Shown here piece by piece: positions 25,889 to 35,360 of a stretch of DNA of 64,000 nucleotides (its first letter is position 1; every line of letters begins with the position of its first letter). The position numbers and the translations under genes were made by a program. The notes under the pieces are model-generated. The model ran no database searches. It saw only the letters and a program-made list of their open reading frames with translations, and had not been told where the DNA came from. Source of the stretch: an uncultured Fodinibius sp. (GTDB lineage: Bacteria; Bacteroidota; Rhodothermia; Balneolales; Balneolaceae); NCBI GenBank assembly GCA_913056455.1, contig CAJXMJ010000005.1, forward strand, positions 56,417-120,416, in the 5' to 3' direction.

Positions 25889-28012
25889 TTGGCAGAACTG
25901 AAAGATTCTAAAAAACTTAACAAAACGCTTGGGGCATTTGATGTCTTTGCTATAGCAACGGGGGCTATGTTTAGTTCCGGCTTGTTTTTATTACCCGGTT
26001 TGGCCGCAAGTGTTACGGGTCCGTCCGTTTTCTTGGCTTACCTGGTGTCAGGTATACTAGTATTGCCTACTATGTTGAGTAAAGCAGAACTGGGAACGGC
26101 TTTTCCTCGGGCCGGCGGCACCTACTATATTATTGATCGAACCCTTGGTCCATTGATGGGGAGTATCGGTGGATTTGGGTCATGGTTATCACTGGTTTTC
26201 AAGAGTGCTTTCGCACTTATCGGAATGGGAGCCTATATCTCAATCTTTTTCGATGTCCCCATCACCCCGGTTGCCATTACCTTAACAATTGCTTTCGGAG
26301 CACTTAATGTTTTTGGAGCGAAGGAAACGAGTAGGCTTCAGAATATTCTTGTAATTACGCTGCTCTCGGTTATGGCTTTTTACTTGGTGCAAGGGTTCTC
26401 ACACTTTTTTTCCTTGGATATGTTGGATATACACCGAGAAAAGTTTACGCCCTTTTTTAAGGATGGCATGCAAGGGTTCTTTGCCACGGTAGGGATGGTG
26501 TTTGTTTCGTATGCCGGTCTCACGAAGGTGGTAAGTGTGGCCGAAGAGGTTGAAGATCCGGACAAAAATATACCTCGTGGGATGTTCCTCTCTATTATTA
26601 CAGCTATTGTAGTATATGTAGCGGGCGTCTTTTTGATGACATCAGTATTAGAACCTGAAGCCTTCTATAAAGATTTAACTCCTGTGGCTACCGCAGGTGA
26701 AGTATTTTTGGATTGGCTGCCGGGGGATACCGGTCTTATTTTAGTGGTTATCGCTGCGATTGCCGCATTTGCATCTACCGGTAATGCCGGTATAATGTCT
26801 GCCTCTCGATTTCCTTTAGCTATGGCCCGGGATAAGTTAGTACACTCAAATTTTTCGAAGTTAGGTAAATTTGATACTCCGGTTTATTCGATTGTTGCAA
26901 CTACCGGAATGATGATATTTTTGCTGTTGGTCTTTAATGTAAAAGAAGTGGCAAAGCTGGCCAGTGCATTTAAGTTATTGCTGTTCGGGCTGCTCAATTT
27001 GGCTGTAATTGTGATGCGCGAAAGCCAAATTGAAGAATATGATCCCGGTTACAGATCACCGTTTTATCCCTGGGTGCAAATGCTTGGTATGTTAACTTCG
27101 GGGCTGCTTATTTTTGAGATGGGGATTCTTTCCATCTTATTTACCGTTGGAATAATGATCTTGTCAGTAGCATGGTATTATTATTACGCATATAGTAAGA
27201 TTGATCGTCAGGGAGCTATCTTTCATGTACATGAGCGATTGGGGCAATATAAAGATCGTGGTCTTGAACATGAGATGCGTCATATTTTACAAGAGAAGGG
27301 TTTGCGCGATGAAGACCCATACGAGCTGGTTGTTAGTAAGGCGACCATCCTGGATGTAACCGATAGTCAGATATCCTATGAAGATATTGTGGAAAAAGCC
27401 TGTACCATATTGGCGACAAAAGTGGGTATGGACAAGGAAGAACTGGTCAAGGCATTCCACAAAGAAGATGATTTCGGAGCTCTTTCAATAGGTCATGGAG
27501 CAGCGTTAAATCATACAAGAATACCGGGTGAGACGGAACCAGAGCTGTTTATCGTACGAATAAAAGATGGGTTAGTTACAAGAGATACCTGTTTCGAGGA
27601 TGACACCAAAGACCAGGAGAAGCATACGTTTTATGCTCTGTTTTTCTTGGTTAGCTCAGAAAAAGATGCTACGCAACACCTGCGATTTTTAGCTCATATG
27701 GCTGAAATGATTGATCAGGATAACTTCTTTAATCGTTGGGTTTCAGCCAAGGATGAGGCAGAACTTCGGGAAGTATTACTTCGGAACGAGCGGTTTATCA
27801 ATCTGTATATCCGCTCTGATGATAAGACCTCTAAATTGATTGGAAAGAAAATATACGAGATCGAACTGCCCGGAGAAAGCCTTGTGGCGATATTGGAAAG
27901 AGGAGACAGTGTTAATATTCCCCATGGCAATACAGAAATCCGGGAGGGAGATAAATTGTCGATTATCGGTCAGGTAGAGGATATTAAAGCGATCAAAGAA
28001 CTAAAGAGTTAA
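25889..28012 (+). CDS. APC-family permease with C-terminal TrkA-C domain (copy 1)
   Basis: A 707-residue protein. Residues about 1-440 form a 12-helix amino acid/polyamine/organocation permease (FDVFAIATGAMFSSGLFLLPG is the family's first-helix GxG-type signature; FASTGNAGIMSASRFPLAMARD is helix 8/9). The C-terminal 260 residues are cytoplasmic and end in an RCK_C/TrkA-C-like domain (KLIGKKIYEIELPGESLVAIL to EGDKLSIIGQVEDIKAIKEL), a likely ligand sensor. Transported substrate unknown. I see a TTG start (MAELKDSKKLNK); no ATG lies nearby in frame before the first helix. Tandem paralogue of the next gene. Confidence 0.88.
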   Translation: MAELKDSKKLNKTLGAFDVFAIATGAMFSSGLFLLPGLAASVTGPSVFLAYLVSGILVLPTMLSKAELGTAFPRAGGTYYIIDRTLGPLMGSIGGFGSWLSLVFKSAFALIGMGAYISIFFDVPITPVAITLTIAFGALNVFGAKETSRLQNILVITLLSVMAFYLVQGFSHFFSLDMLDIHREKFTPFFKDGMQGFFATVGMVFVSYAGLTKVVSVAEEVEDPDKNIPRGMFLSIITAIVVYVAGVFLMTSVLEPEAFYKDLTPVATAGEVFLDWLPGDTGLILVVIAAIAAFASTGNAGIMSASRFPLAMARDKLVHSNFSKLGKFDTPVYSIVATTGMMIFLLLVFNVKEVAKLASAFKLLLFGLLNLAVIVMRESQIEEYDPGYRSPFYPWVQMLGMLTSGLLIFEMGILSILFTVGIMILSVAWYYYYAYSKIDRQGAIFHVHERLGQYKDRGLEHEMRHILQEKGLRDEDPYELVVSKATILDVTDSQISYEDIVEKACTILATKVGMDKEELVKAFHKEDDFGALSIGHGAALNHTRIPGETEPELFIVRIKDGLVTRDTCFEDDTKDQEKHTFYALFFLVSSEKDATQHLRFLAHMAEMIDQDNFFNRWVSAKDEAELREVLLRNERFINLYIRSDDKTSKLIGKKIYEIELPGESLVAILERGDSVNIPHGNTEIREGDKLSIIGQVEDIKAIKELKS

Positions 28013-28169
28013 ATAGCCAAAGGGCATTTTGGAGCGAAAACTGTAGAAGATATTTTATGGCTCCTCTGAATGTTCTGCCAATAAGATAGATAAGAAGTTT
28101 TTTAAGAAAATGACTTATTTTCTTAAACTCTGAATTAAAAATTAACAACCGTTTTAACCTAAAAAGAGC

Positions 28170-30299
28170 ATGCAACACGAAAAACTGGAAAAGCAACTTG
28201 GATTGTGGGATGTATATGCAATTGCTACGGGAGCTATGTTCAGTTCTGGATTCTTTCTATTGCCGGGTATTGCAGGAGCAATAACAGGACCGTCGGTATT
28301 TATTGCATATTTTGTCTCGGGACTCTTGGTATTGCCAACGATGTTTAGTGTGGCAGAGCTGGCTACAGCCATGCCTAAAGCTGGGGGGACCTATTATATC
28401 ATTGACCGTAGCCTTGGTCCGGTTATGGGTACTGTTGGGGGATACGGCTCTTGGTTAGCATTGGTGTTAAAAAGTGCTTTTGCACTGATTGGAATGGGTG
28501 CATACATCTCAATATTTATCGACCTTCCAATTGTACCCGTTGCCGTAGTTTTGACGATCGCATTTGGGGTCCTCAATATAGTTGGAGCTAAAGAAACAAC
28601 GGCCCTACAGAAAGTACTAGTTGCTGCCCTGATAAGTATCATGACTTTTTATATTGCTCAAGGGTTATTTTCTGTTTTTTCTGCCGACTTTTTTGAGGTT
28701 ACCCGTAATCAGTTTACGCCTCTTTTTATTGGCGGTGCTACCGGCTTTTGGGCTACGGTGGGTATGGTTTTCGTTTCATACGCAGGACTTACCAAAGTTG
28801 CCAGTGTGGCTGAAGAAGTTAGAAATCCCGATAAAAATATCCCGTGGGGCATGTTCCTCTCTATTATGTCGGCCATATTTGTATATGTTGCCGGGGTTTT
28901 TATCATGGTCTCAGTGTTAGACCCTGCCGAATTTCGTGAAGATCTTACCCCTGTTGCTACGGCCGGAGAAGCTTTTATGAGCTGGTTGCCGGGAGAGAGC
29001 GGTATAATATTGGTTGTAATAGCTGCTGTTGCTGCATTTGCCTCTACCGGGAATGCGGGCATTATGTCAGCTTCTCGTTATCCTTTGGCGATGGCGCGTG
29101 ATAAGCTTATTGACAGCCGGTTTTCAAAAATAGGAACAATGGGTACGCCGGTGATTGCGATTATTGCGACTGTCTTCTTAATGATTCTCTTTCTTGTAGC
29201 TTTTGATGTTGCCCAGGTAGCAAAATTAGCCAGTGCATTTCAACTGTTGCTGTTTGCGCTCCTGAATTTGGCCGTCATTGTGATGCGTGAAAGTAAAATC
29301 GAGGAGTACGATCCCGGTTTTAACTCCCCGTTTTATCCCTGGGTACAGATTATCGGGATGATTCTCTCGGCTGTACTTATTCTGGAAATGGGACTTCTCT
29401 CCATTCTCTTTACGTTAGTGGTGAGTATTTTCAGTATAGGATGGTTTTATTACTATGCCTATGGAAAGATCGATCGTGAGGGGGCTATCTTTCATGTAAC
29501 AGCTCGTCTTGGTAAACGAAAAGACCACGGGTTGGAACGAGAAATGAGAGGTATCCTCCGAGAGAAAGGGCTTCGTGAGGAAGATCCGTATGAGCAGGTA
29601 GTGGCCAGTGCTGCAGTTATTGATGAGCCCAATGAAAAACTGAGCTATAGAACAATCATAAAACAGGCCTCAGATATTTTTGCCGATCGTCTGGATCTGG
29701 ATCAGGAGTTTCTTGTCAATAGTTTTTGCAAGGCTCAGGATATGGGGACGATACCGCTCGGCAATAGTACGGTTATTAACCATATCCGAGTTGAAGAAGA
29801 CTGTGAGCCACAAATGGTGTTGGTGCGTATTCCGGAAAGTATTACTGTTTCAACCGAGGGGTTTGACGTACTCGATGAGAATGAGACCGGAGAGGTTGAA
29901 AACTTATGTGCAATGATCTTTTTGGTGAGTTCAACTCAACATTCCAGTCAACACCTGCGATTAATCGCACATTTGGCAGAGATGATCGACAGTAGACACT
30001 TTATAGAACGATGGAAGAGTGCGTCTAATGAATCGGAGTTGCAAGAAATTCTGCTCCGAGATGAACGCTTTATCAATATTACCATTAGCAGAAGTAATAA
30101 AACCCAAAAACTGATTGGCAAAAAGATTATGGAGATTGATCTGCCCGGGGAGAGTCTCATTACTATTCTCAAGCGTAACGGAGAGATCAAAATCCCTCAT
30201 GGGTATACGATACTAGAAGATGGGGACGAGATATCTATTATTGGAGAGGTAGAAGACATAGAGCAAATTAAAGAATGGCGCAAAACCGACGATGATTAA
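28170..30299 (+). CDS. APC-family permease with C-terminal TrkA-C domain (copy 2)
   Basis: A 709-residue paralogue of the preceding gene, collinear along its whole length: LGLWDVYAIATGAMFSSGFFLLPG, FASTGNAGIMSASRYPLAMARD, and the tail KLIGKKIMEIDLPGESLITIL to DGDEISIIGEVEDIEQIKEW. The copies differ most in the C-terminal regulatory half, which suggests divergence in the signal sensed. ATG at 28170, about 157 bases behind copy 1. NhaA follows after 74 bases, so these three may form one transport operon. Confidence 0.88.
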   Translation: MQHEKLEKQLGLWDVYAIATGAMFSSGFFLLPGIAGAITGPSVFIAYFVSGLLVLPTMFSVAELATAMPKAGGTYYIIDRSLGPVMGTVGGYGSWLALVLKSAFALIGMGAYISIFIDLPIVPVAVVLTIAFGVLNIVGAKETTALQKVLVAALISIMTFYIAQGLFSVFSADFFEVTRNQFTPLFIGGATGFWATVGMVFVSYAGLTKVASVAEEVRNPDKNIPWGMFLSIMSAIFVYVAGVFIMVSVLDPAEFREDLTPVATAGEAFMSWLPGESGIILVVIAAVAAFASTGNAGIMSASRYPLAMARDKLIDSRFSKIGTMGTPVIAIIATVFLMILFLVAFDVAQVAKLASAFQLLLFALLNLAVIVMRESKIEEYDPGFNSPFYPWVQIIGMILSAVLILEMGLLSILFTLVVSIFSIGWFYYYAYGKIDREGAIFHVTARLGKRKDHGLEREMRGILREKGLREEDPYEQVVASAAVIDEPNEKLSYRTIIKQASDIFADRLDLDQEFLVNSFCKAQDMGTIPLGNSTVINHIRVEEDCEPQMVLVRIPESITVSTEGFDVLDENETGEVENLCAMIFLVSSTQHSSQHLRLIAHLAEMIDSRHFIERWKSASNESELQEILLRDERFINITISRSNKTQKLIGKKIMEIDLPGESLITILKRNGEIKIPHGYTILEDGDEISIIGEVEDIEQIKEWRKTDDD

Positions 30300-30373
30300 T
30301 GCAATTCGGCTTATCTAATATTGCGCAAAATGTTATATTCAATAACTAATTTTTAAAGCAAAACAATAGGAAA

Positions 30374-31732
30374 GTGACAGATAATAGCAACGGTTTAACA
30401 CAGAAAATTAAGAGTTTTTTTCAAAGAGACTCGGCAGCAGGTATGATGCTCTTGTATGCAACCATACTTGCCTTAGTTGTAGCAAACAGCCCGCTTTATG
30501 AGTGGTATCACCACTTGTTGGAACTTCATATAACCTTAGGAGTTGGCGATCTTGTAATTGATAAATCAGTTCATCACTGGATTAACGATGGTTTGATGGC
30601 CATATTTTTCTTACTCGTTGGTTTGGAAATTAAACGAGAATTGAAATATGGAGAACTCTCAACCTTTCAATCAGCTTTATTGCCGGCTGTAGCGGCAGTA
30701 GGCGGGGCTGTCTTACCGGCGCTAATATACTGGGGCTTCAACGCAGGTACCGGCTACATGGATGGCTGGGCTATTCCGATGGCTACTGATATTGCTTTTG
30801 TCATTGGTATTGTAGCACTGCTTGGTTCTCGGGTGCCGGTATGGGCAAAAGTGTTTGTAACAGCTATTGCGGTCGTAGATGACCTTATTGCGGTATTGGT
30901 CATTGCCTTTTTCTATACTGAATCTATAAGTATGATGGCATTGGGAGTTGCCGGTGTATGTTTCCTCTTTTTGATGTTGCTTAACTATCGAGGAGTGAAT
31001 AGAATTTCTCCGTACATGATTATTGGATTTATTATGTGGTGGGCCGTTCTTAAGTCCGGAGTCCATGCTACGATTGCAGGAGTAATGCTTGGCTTTGTGA
31101 TGCCAGCCAGCCGCGGATGGAGCCTGGAGCGTTTGAAAGAGTATGCTCAGGAAGGGTTTGATCTATTCAAACAGGCTGAAGACGACGATATGCCCGTAAC
31201 GAAAGAGCAGGCACTACATCATATGGAAGAGACAGTGAGTCACGCTGAATCACCGCTACACCGACTGGAGCACAAGCTACACTTCTCGGTATATTTTCTG
31301 ATTATGCCAATCTTTGCCTTTGCAAATGCAGGCGTGGTCTTTGATCCTGAAGTGATGGGGCATGCATTTGTTTCTACCTTGACGTGGGGTATTGCAATAG
31401 GATTATTTGTAGGTAAGCAGATTGGTATCTTAGGATTTACATGGATACTCACCAAATTAGGTTTTACAGATTTAGCGGACAACAAGGAAACCTGGAAAGT
31501 GGTATATGGTGTTGCATTACTCGCAGGTATCGGATTTACGATGTCGTTATTTATTGCCAATCTTTCTTTTGCTGCGGGAAGTGAACTGCTTGAGTTCGGT
31601 AAAGTAGGTATTCTGATAGGTTCACTGGTCAGCGGCCTTTTGGGATATTATATTCTCAGCCGACGTCCAGACTATGGTGCCGAAACACAGCAACCTTACG
31701 ATGTGCCTGAAGGAAGTGAAGTGAACTCGTAA
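30374..31732 (+). CDS. nhaA: Na+/H+ antiporter NhaA
   Basis: It exports Na+ in exchange for protons, important at high salt and alkaline pH. 452 residues, with the conserved LLVGLEIKREL at about 81-90 and the essential acidic residues in place: Asp139 (ATDIAF) and Asp169/Asp170 (VVDDLIAVL), equivalents of E. coli Asp133 and Asp163/164. It has an insertion of about 55 residues between the two halves (EDDDMPVTKEQALHHMEE region), as in many Bacteroidota NhaA proteins. GTG start at 30374, preceded by AGGAA. Two terminators follow. Confidence 0.95.
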   Translation: MTDNSNGLTQKIKSFFQRDSAAGMMLLYATILALVVANSPLYEWYHHLLELHITLGVGDLVIDKSVHHWINDGLMAIFFLLVGLEIKRELKYGELSTFQSALLPAVAAVGGAVLPALIYWGFNAGTGYMDGWAIPMATDIAFVIGIVALLGSRVPVWAKVFVTAIAVVDDLIAVLVIAFFYTESISMMALGVAGVCFLFLMLLNYRGVNRISPYMIIGFIMWWAVLKSGVHATIAGVMLGFVMPASRGWSLERLKEYAQEGFDLFKQAEDDDMPVTKEQALHHMEETVSHAESPLHRLEHKLHFSVYFLIMPIFAFANAGVVFDPEVMGHAFVSTLTWGIAIGLFVGKQIGILGFTWILTKLGFTDLADNKETWKVVYGVALLAGIGFTMSLFIANLSFAAGSELLEFGKVGILIGSLVSGLLGYYILSRRPDYGAETQQPYDVPEGSEVNS

Positions 31733-31769
31733 GTTGTTTAGTGTTACTTAATTAGCAGTGCAACGATTT

Positions 31770-31798
31770 AAAGGCGGCCTTCGGGTCGCCTTTTTTAT
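31770..31798 (+). terminator. Terminator 1 after nhaA
   Basis: AAAGGCGGCC (31770-31779) pairs with 31784-31793 around a TTCG tetraloop closed by C-G, with one G-U pair, and runs into TTTTTT. A textbook intrinsic terminator. Confidence 0.9.
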
Positions 31799-31814
31799 TT
31801 GATTACATAAATCT

Positions 31815-31857
31815 AAGTTTGCCTGTTCTGCCGAAAGGAATAGGCAAACTTTTTTTA
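31815..31857 (+). terminator. Terminator 2 after nhaA
   Basis: AAGTTTGCCT (31815-31824) pairs with AGGCAAACTT (31842-31851) around a 17-base loop, followed by a T run up to 31856. It lies just 17 bases after terminator 1 and before the convergent gene that ends at 31865. It acts on the plus strand; the minus-strand side has only a weak T tract. Confidence 0.75.
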
Positions 31858-31864
31858 AATCAGC

Positions 31865-32872
31865 TTATTTGGCGATCCTTGGATTATCGACGGAGCCTTG
31901 CAACTGTATAGTAATTCCATCTTTTGATTTAGGAAAGGAGATGGATAAAAGTTTTTCAATGTTGTTCAAAACAGTGGAAAATCTTTTTGAAAAGTCAGAG
32001 AGTGCAATATTCATGTTATTGAATTCGGAATTTTGCAGGGGCTGTTTGATAATAATATTTCCCTGCCCCGTAAGTAAAGCCAATTCTGATTTGACAGAAG
32101 ATTCGATCTCTAAGGTATCATTACCTTGGGAGATGGATTTTGTCATCAGCTGTGCAGATTGTAAGGGGATGGCATCGGTTGGATAGCCAAAACCTTTTAT
32201 AAAGAAACTATACTTGTTTTGAAATGACTCGGAAGGTGTCCAAAGCAGGGAATCCAAACGGATATGATGCGTACCCTCTTTCCAAAAGCTTGTTTGAGCC
32301 TTTGAGATAACACCTGAATAGTTCAGCTTTTGTGCGCTGACTTTTGATAATAGGTTCTGAGGAAAAGAGAAAGTTATATCATGCCCTTTGATTTCAATGG
32401 ATTGATTTGCCTCAAAAGGGGTGCCATTGACAGCACTTTGTATGCCATCAAGGGCATTGCCCTGATACGTAATGGTAAGCGAATCGGCTTTTATTTCCTG
32501 ACGTTTTTCTTTGTTTGTATAGGAGGGAGATATCACAGAAATAACGGCATTATCTAAATGAAGTAAACTATATTCCGCTCCCCAAAAATAGATATTGAGG
32601 AAGTCGAGATAACTTAGATCGAGCTTGAATTGCTGAGCCCGTTCAATGTGATTACCGAAGATAATATTCAGATCATTTATAGTGATATCTGCCGAGAAAG
32701 GGGTGATATCTATCTGGGAATATTGAACTGATATTGCATCAGTTTGGCCAGTTTGTTCCTGAATAGCTTTATCTATTTGCTGTTCAGCCTGTGAAGCCGC
32801 TAAATAGTGATAGCCAATGATGGCTATCACAAAAACAAGAGCACCTATGAGGTAATATTTAATATTGTTCAT
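31865..32872 (-). CDS. AsmA-like membrane-anchored protein, unknown role
   Basis: A 335-residue protein with one N-terminal membrane helix (about 5-24) and a long beta-rich periplasmic part with repeating patterns such as SQIDITPFSADITINDLNI and LDLSYLDFLNIYFW. These resemble AsmA/DUF748-type envelope proteins involved in lipid transport and outer-membrane maintenance, but the match is by general pattern only. It lies 13 bases behind hisS and is probably co-transcribed with it, without obvious functional link. Confidence 0.65.
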   Translation of the reverse strand: MNNIKYYLIGALVFVIAIIGYHYLAASQAEQQIDKAIQEQTGQTDAISVQYSQIDITPFSADITINDLNIIFGNHIERAQQFKLDLSYLDFLNIYFWGAEYSLLHLDNAVISVISPSYTNKEKRQEIKADSLTITYQGNALDGIQSAVNGTPFEANQSIEIKGHDITFSFPQNLLSKVSAQKLNYSGVISKAQTSFWKEGTHHIRLDSLLWTPSESFQNKYSFFIKGFGYPTDAIPLQSAQLMTKSISQGNDTLEIESSVKSELALLTGQGNIIIKQPLQNSEFNNMNIALSDFSKRFSTVLNNIEKLLSISFPKSKDGITIQLQGSVDNPRIAK

Positions 32873-32885
32873 AGATGCGTTAGTC

Positions 32886-34145
32886 TTAATTGGTTAGTTT
32901 ATTCAGGATGTCTTCAAAAGTATAAGAATCTTCTTCGCTGGCCTTCATGTTGCGAAGCGTAAATTTACCCTCAGCCAATTCATTGCCACCAACGATAATA
33001 ACATGCCGGGCATTTTCACGATCGGCGTCTTTCATCTGGGCTTTGATCGAACGACCAATGTAATCCATGGAGGCAGAGAGTCCGGCTTTTCGAAGTTTGG
33101 GTAGGTGCTTAAGTCCCCAGGTGCGCGCTTCCTCCCCGAGCGTAACGATATATACATCCAGCATTTCTTCTTCAACGAGATCAATGCCAAGCTCTTCACA
33201 AGCAATGAAGAGTCGCTCCATGCCTGCTGCAAATCCTACGGCAGGGGTATGCTGCCCTCCAATTTCTTCAATCAGAAGATCGTAGCGTCCACCTCCGCCA
33301 AGTGCATCTTGGGCCCCCAAATCGGGACTAATCAGCTCAAAAGCGGTACGCGTATAGTAATCGAGTCCGCGCACTAAATATGGATCTTCTTCGAAGGGGA
33401 TCTCGAGTTCATTTAATAACTCTTTGACGCGGGCGTAGTGAGCCTCAGTTTCTTCAGTGAGAAAATCAGTTATAACAGGTGCATCTTCAATAAAAGGCTG
33501 ATCTTCTTCCTCTTTGGAATCCAGAATTCGCAGGGGATTCTTTTCAAAGCGTTCCTTGGAAATATCGCTCATATCGTCAAGATGAGGACGGAAATAATTT
33601 TTGAGTGCTTTGGTGTATGCCTTTCGACTTTCGGGATCTCCGACGGAGTTTATCTTCAGGGAGGTATTGCTGATGCCTACCCGATCATAAATGGACATCA
33701 TTAGCGCGATAATATCCACGTCGGCAGCAGGATCGTCGGCTCCAATAACTTCGGCACCAAACTGGTGGAACTGCCGCTGGCGACCTTTTTGTGGCTTTTC
33801 GGCGCGGAACATTGGTCCAATATAATAGAGATTTTGGGTACCGCCGCGCTGTTCCAGGTGATGTTCAACGAAGGCGCGTGCCACCGGTGCGGTACACTCG
33901 GGACGCAGTACATATTGATCCTCACCGCGTTCAAAGGCGAACATTTCCTTTGAGACGATATCCGTCAGCTGACCAACGCCGCGGGCAATGAGTTCAGTCT
34001 GCTCCATAATGGGAGTGCGAATCTCCTCAAAGTTAAACTTTTTGGCTTCTTCGTGGATGATACGTTCCAGTGCTTGCCATTTTTCTACTTCGCCGGGCAG
34101 GATGTCTACCATTCCCACATGCGTGCTAAAGGTCGGTTGCGCCAT
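32886..34145 (-). CDS. hisS: Histidyl-tRNA synthetase
   Basis: It charges tRNA-His. 419 residues, the usual length. Visible class II motifs: motif 2 around LYYIGPMFRAEKPQKGRQRQF, the histidine-A and -B loops LVRGLDYYTRTAFEL and GGGRYDLLIEEIGG, motif 3 PAVGFAAGMERL, and a C-terminal anticodon-binding domain (LDVYIVTLGEEARTWGL onward). ATG at 34145. A TATCTTTG box lies upstream. Followed closely by the AsmA-like gene. Confidence 0.97.
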   Translation of the reverse strand: MAQPTFSTHVGMVDILPGEVEKWQALERIIHEEAKKFNFEEIRTPIMEQTELIARGVGQLTDIVSKEMFAFERGEDQYVLRPECTAPVARAFVEHHLEQRGGTQNLYYIGPMFRAEKPQKGRQRQFHQFGAEVIGADDPAADVDIIALMMSIYDRVGISNTSLKINSVGDPESRKAYTKALKNYFRPHLDDMSDISKERFEKNPLRILDSKEEEDQPFIEDAPVITDFLTEETEAHYARVKELLNELEIPFEEDPYLVRGLDYYTRTAFELISPDLGAQDALGGGGRYDLLIEEIGGQHTPAVGFAAGMERLFIACEELGIDLVEEEMLDVYIVTLGEEARTWGLKHLPKLRKAGLSASMDYIGRSIKAQMKDADRENARHVIIVGGNELAEGKFTLRNMKASEEDSYTFEDILNKLTN

Positions 34146-34184
34146 GAATAAGAATCAGTTCAGTTATTAAAAAATAATTCGCTC

Positions 34185-34192
34185 CAAAGATA
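34185..34192 (-). promoter_or_regulatory. Candidate -7 promoter box of hisS
   Basis: Read on the minus strand this is TATCTTTG, a full match to TAnnTTTG, 39 bases ahead of the hisS ATG. It is the same octamer as upstream of glyQS. A TTG further upstream lies about 26 bases away, rather far for a -33 element. Confidence 0.45.
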
Positions 34193-34357
34193 AGAGTCTG
34201 CCTGTAGAAATTCTCACCCAATTTCGTAAGGAATGCTTGGAATACTAATCTTACATATAGTTGGCCATAGATAACACACATTTTAGACAGATGAGGCCAC
34301 AGGTCATCACCGATTATTGAGAAATCCGTTTAAATCAGTGAAAGTCTGTGACTAAAC

Positions 34358-35344
34358 CTACATCCCCGTTAATATAATTTTGCCGGTGTTCTTGTTGTTC
34401 TTCATTCGCTGGTGGGCTGTTTCTGTTTCAGACCAGTCGAAAATGGAATCAACAACAGGGGAGAGGGAACCGGTTTTAAATAGGGAAAGGGTTTTTTGGG
34501 CAAAATCTTTGGTGAGGTCAATTTTATATTGTTCGGATCGATTTCGTAAGGTTGATCCCATAATTGAGAGACGTTTTCGGAGGATGGGAATAAGACTCAT
34601 TTCCTCGACTTTGTGACCACCCAGGAACGAAAGATAAACCACTCGTCCATCCATAGCCAGCACCTCTATATTTTTGTGCCAGTAGGGTTTGCCGATAAAA
34701 TCGACAACTACATTGACTGAGTCATTCCCAATATCACTGATAATTTCTTCTGCGTAATTTTGTTTTTTATAATTGTAGGCAAAATCGGCGCCCAAATCTC
34801 TTGCTGTATCCAACTTGTGCTGCTTGCCGGCCGTAGCAATAATTCGAGCATCATATATTTGATGTGCAAGTTGTATAGCAGAGGTGCCCACGCCACTGCC
34901 TGCAGCATGTATGAGTACGGTTTCTTGTTCTTGAAGCTTCCCTAACCATTCCAATGCTTGGAAAGCCGTCAAAAAGGTTTCGGGGATGGCTGCAGCTTCT
35001 TCGAAGGATAAGTTCTCCGGGATCTCCATGGCCATGTCTTCGTGGATAGTACAGTATTCAGCATACCCGCCGCCTGCCAGTAATCCAAATACTCGATCGC
35101 CGGGTTCCCATTTGGTAACCTCGGAGCCTGTTTTTTTAACCACCCCGGCCATCTCGAGTCCCAATATTTCGCTTGCGCCTTTTGGTGGAGGATAATTTCC
35201 CGTGCGTTGAAGGAGGTCGGCACGGTTTACTGCGGTAGCTGCTATTTTTACCTGAATATCACTATCCGAGAGTTCAGGATCCGGGACGGTGCCAATTTCA
35301 AGCGTGTTTTTGTCATTTTTATTGATAATCTGTATTGCTTGCAT
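34358..35344 (-). CDS. NAD(P)H:quinone oxidoreductase, PIG3-type zeta-crystallin-like
   Basis: A 328-residue medium-chain reductase without zinc ligands. The N-terminal GroES-like part has NRADLLQRTGNYPPPKGASEILGLEMAGVV, the hallmark of the PIG3 (TIGR02824) quinone reductases, and the nucleotide-binding half has LIHAAGSGVGTSAIQLA. It probably reduces quinones with NADPH. It follows the flippase gene after 16 bases on the same strand, so it may be transcribed with the glycan cluster, but its function suggests a chance neighbour. Confidence 0.9.
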   Translation of the reverse strand: MQAIQIINKNDKNTLEIGTVPDPELSDSDIQVKIAATAVNRADLLQRTGNYPPPKGASEILGLEMAGVVKKTGSEVTKWEPGDRVFGLLAGGGYAEYCTIHEDMAMEIPENLSFEEAAAIPETFLTAFQALEWLGKLQEQETVLIHAAGSGVGTSAIQLAHQIYDARIIATAGKQHKLDTARDLGADFAYNYKKQNYAEEIISDIGNDSVNVVVDFIGKPYWHKNIEVLAMDGRVVYLSFLGGHKVEEMSLIPILRKRLSIMGSTLRNRSEQYKIDLTKDFAQKTLSLFKTGSLSPVVDSIFDWSETETAHQRMKNNKNTGKIILTGM

Positions 35345-35360
35345 AACAGTAAAAGTTCGT

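Noticed and set aside
25889..30299. Recent exact duplication of the APC permease gene
   Set aside because: The copies are collinear but clearly diverged in protein and DNA, so this is an old tandem paralogy, not a fresh repeat.
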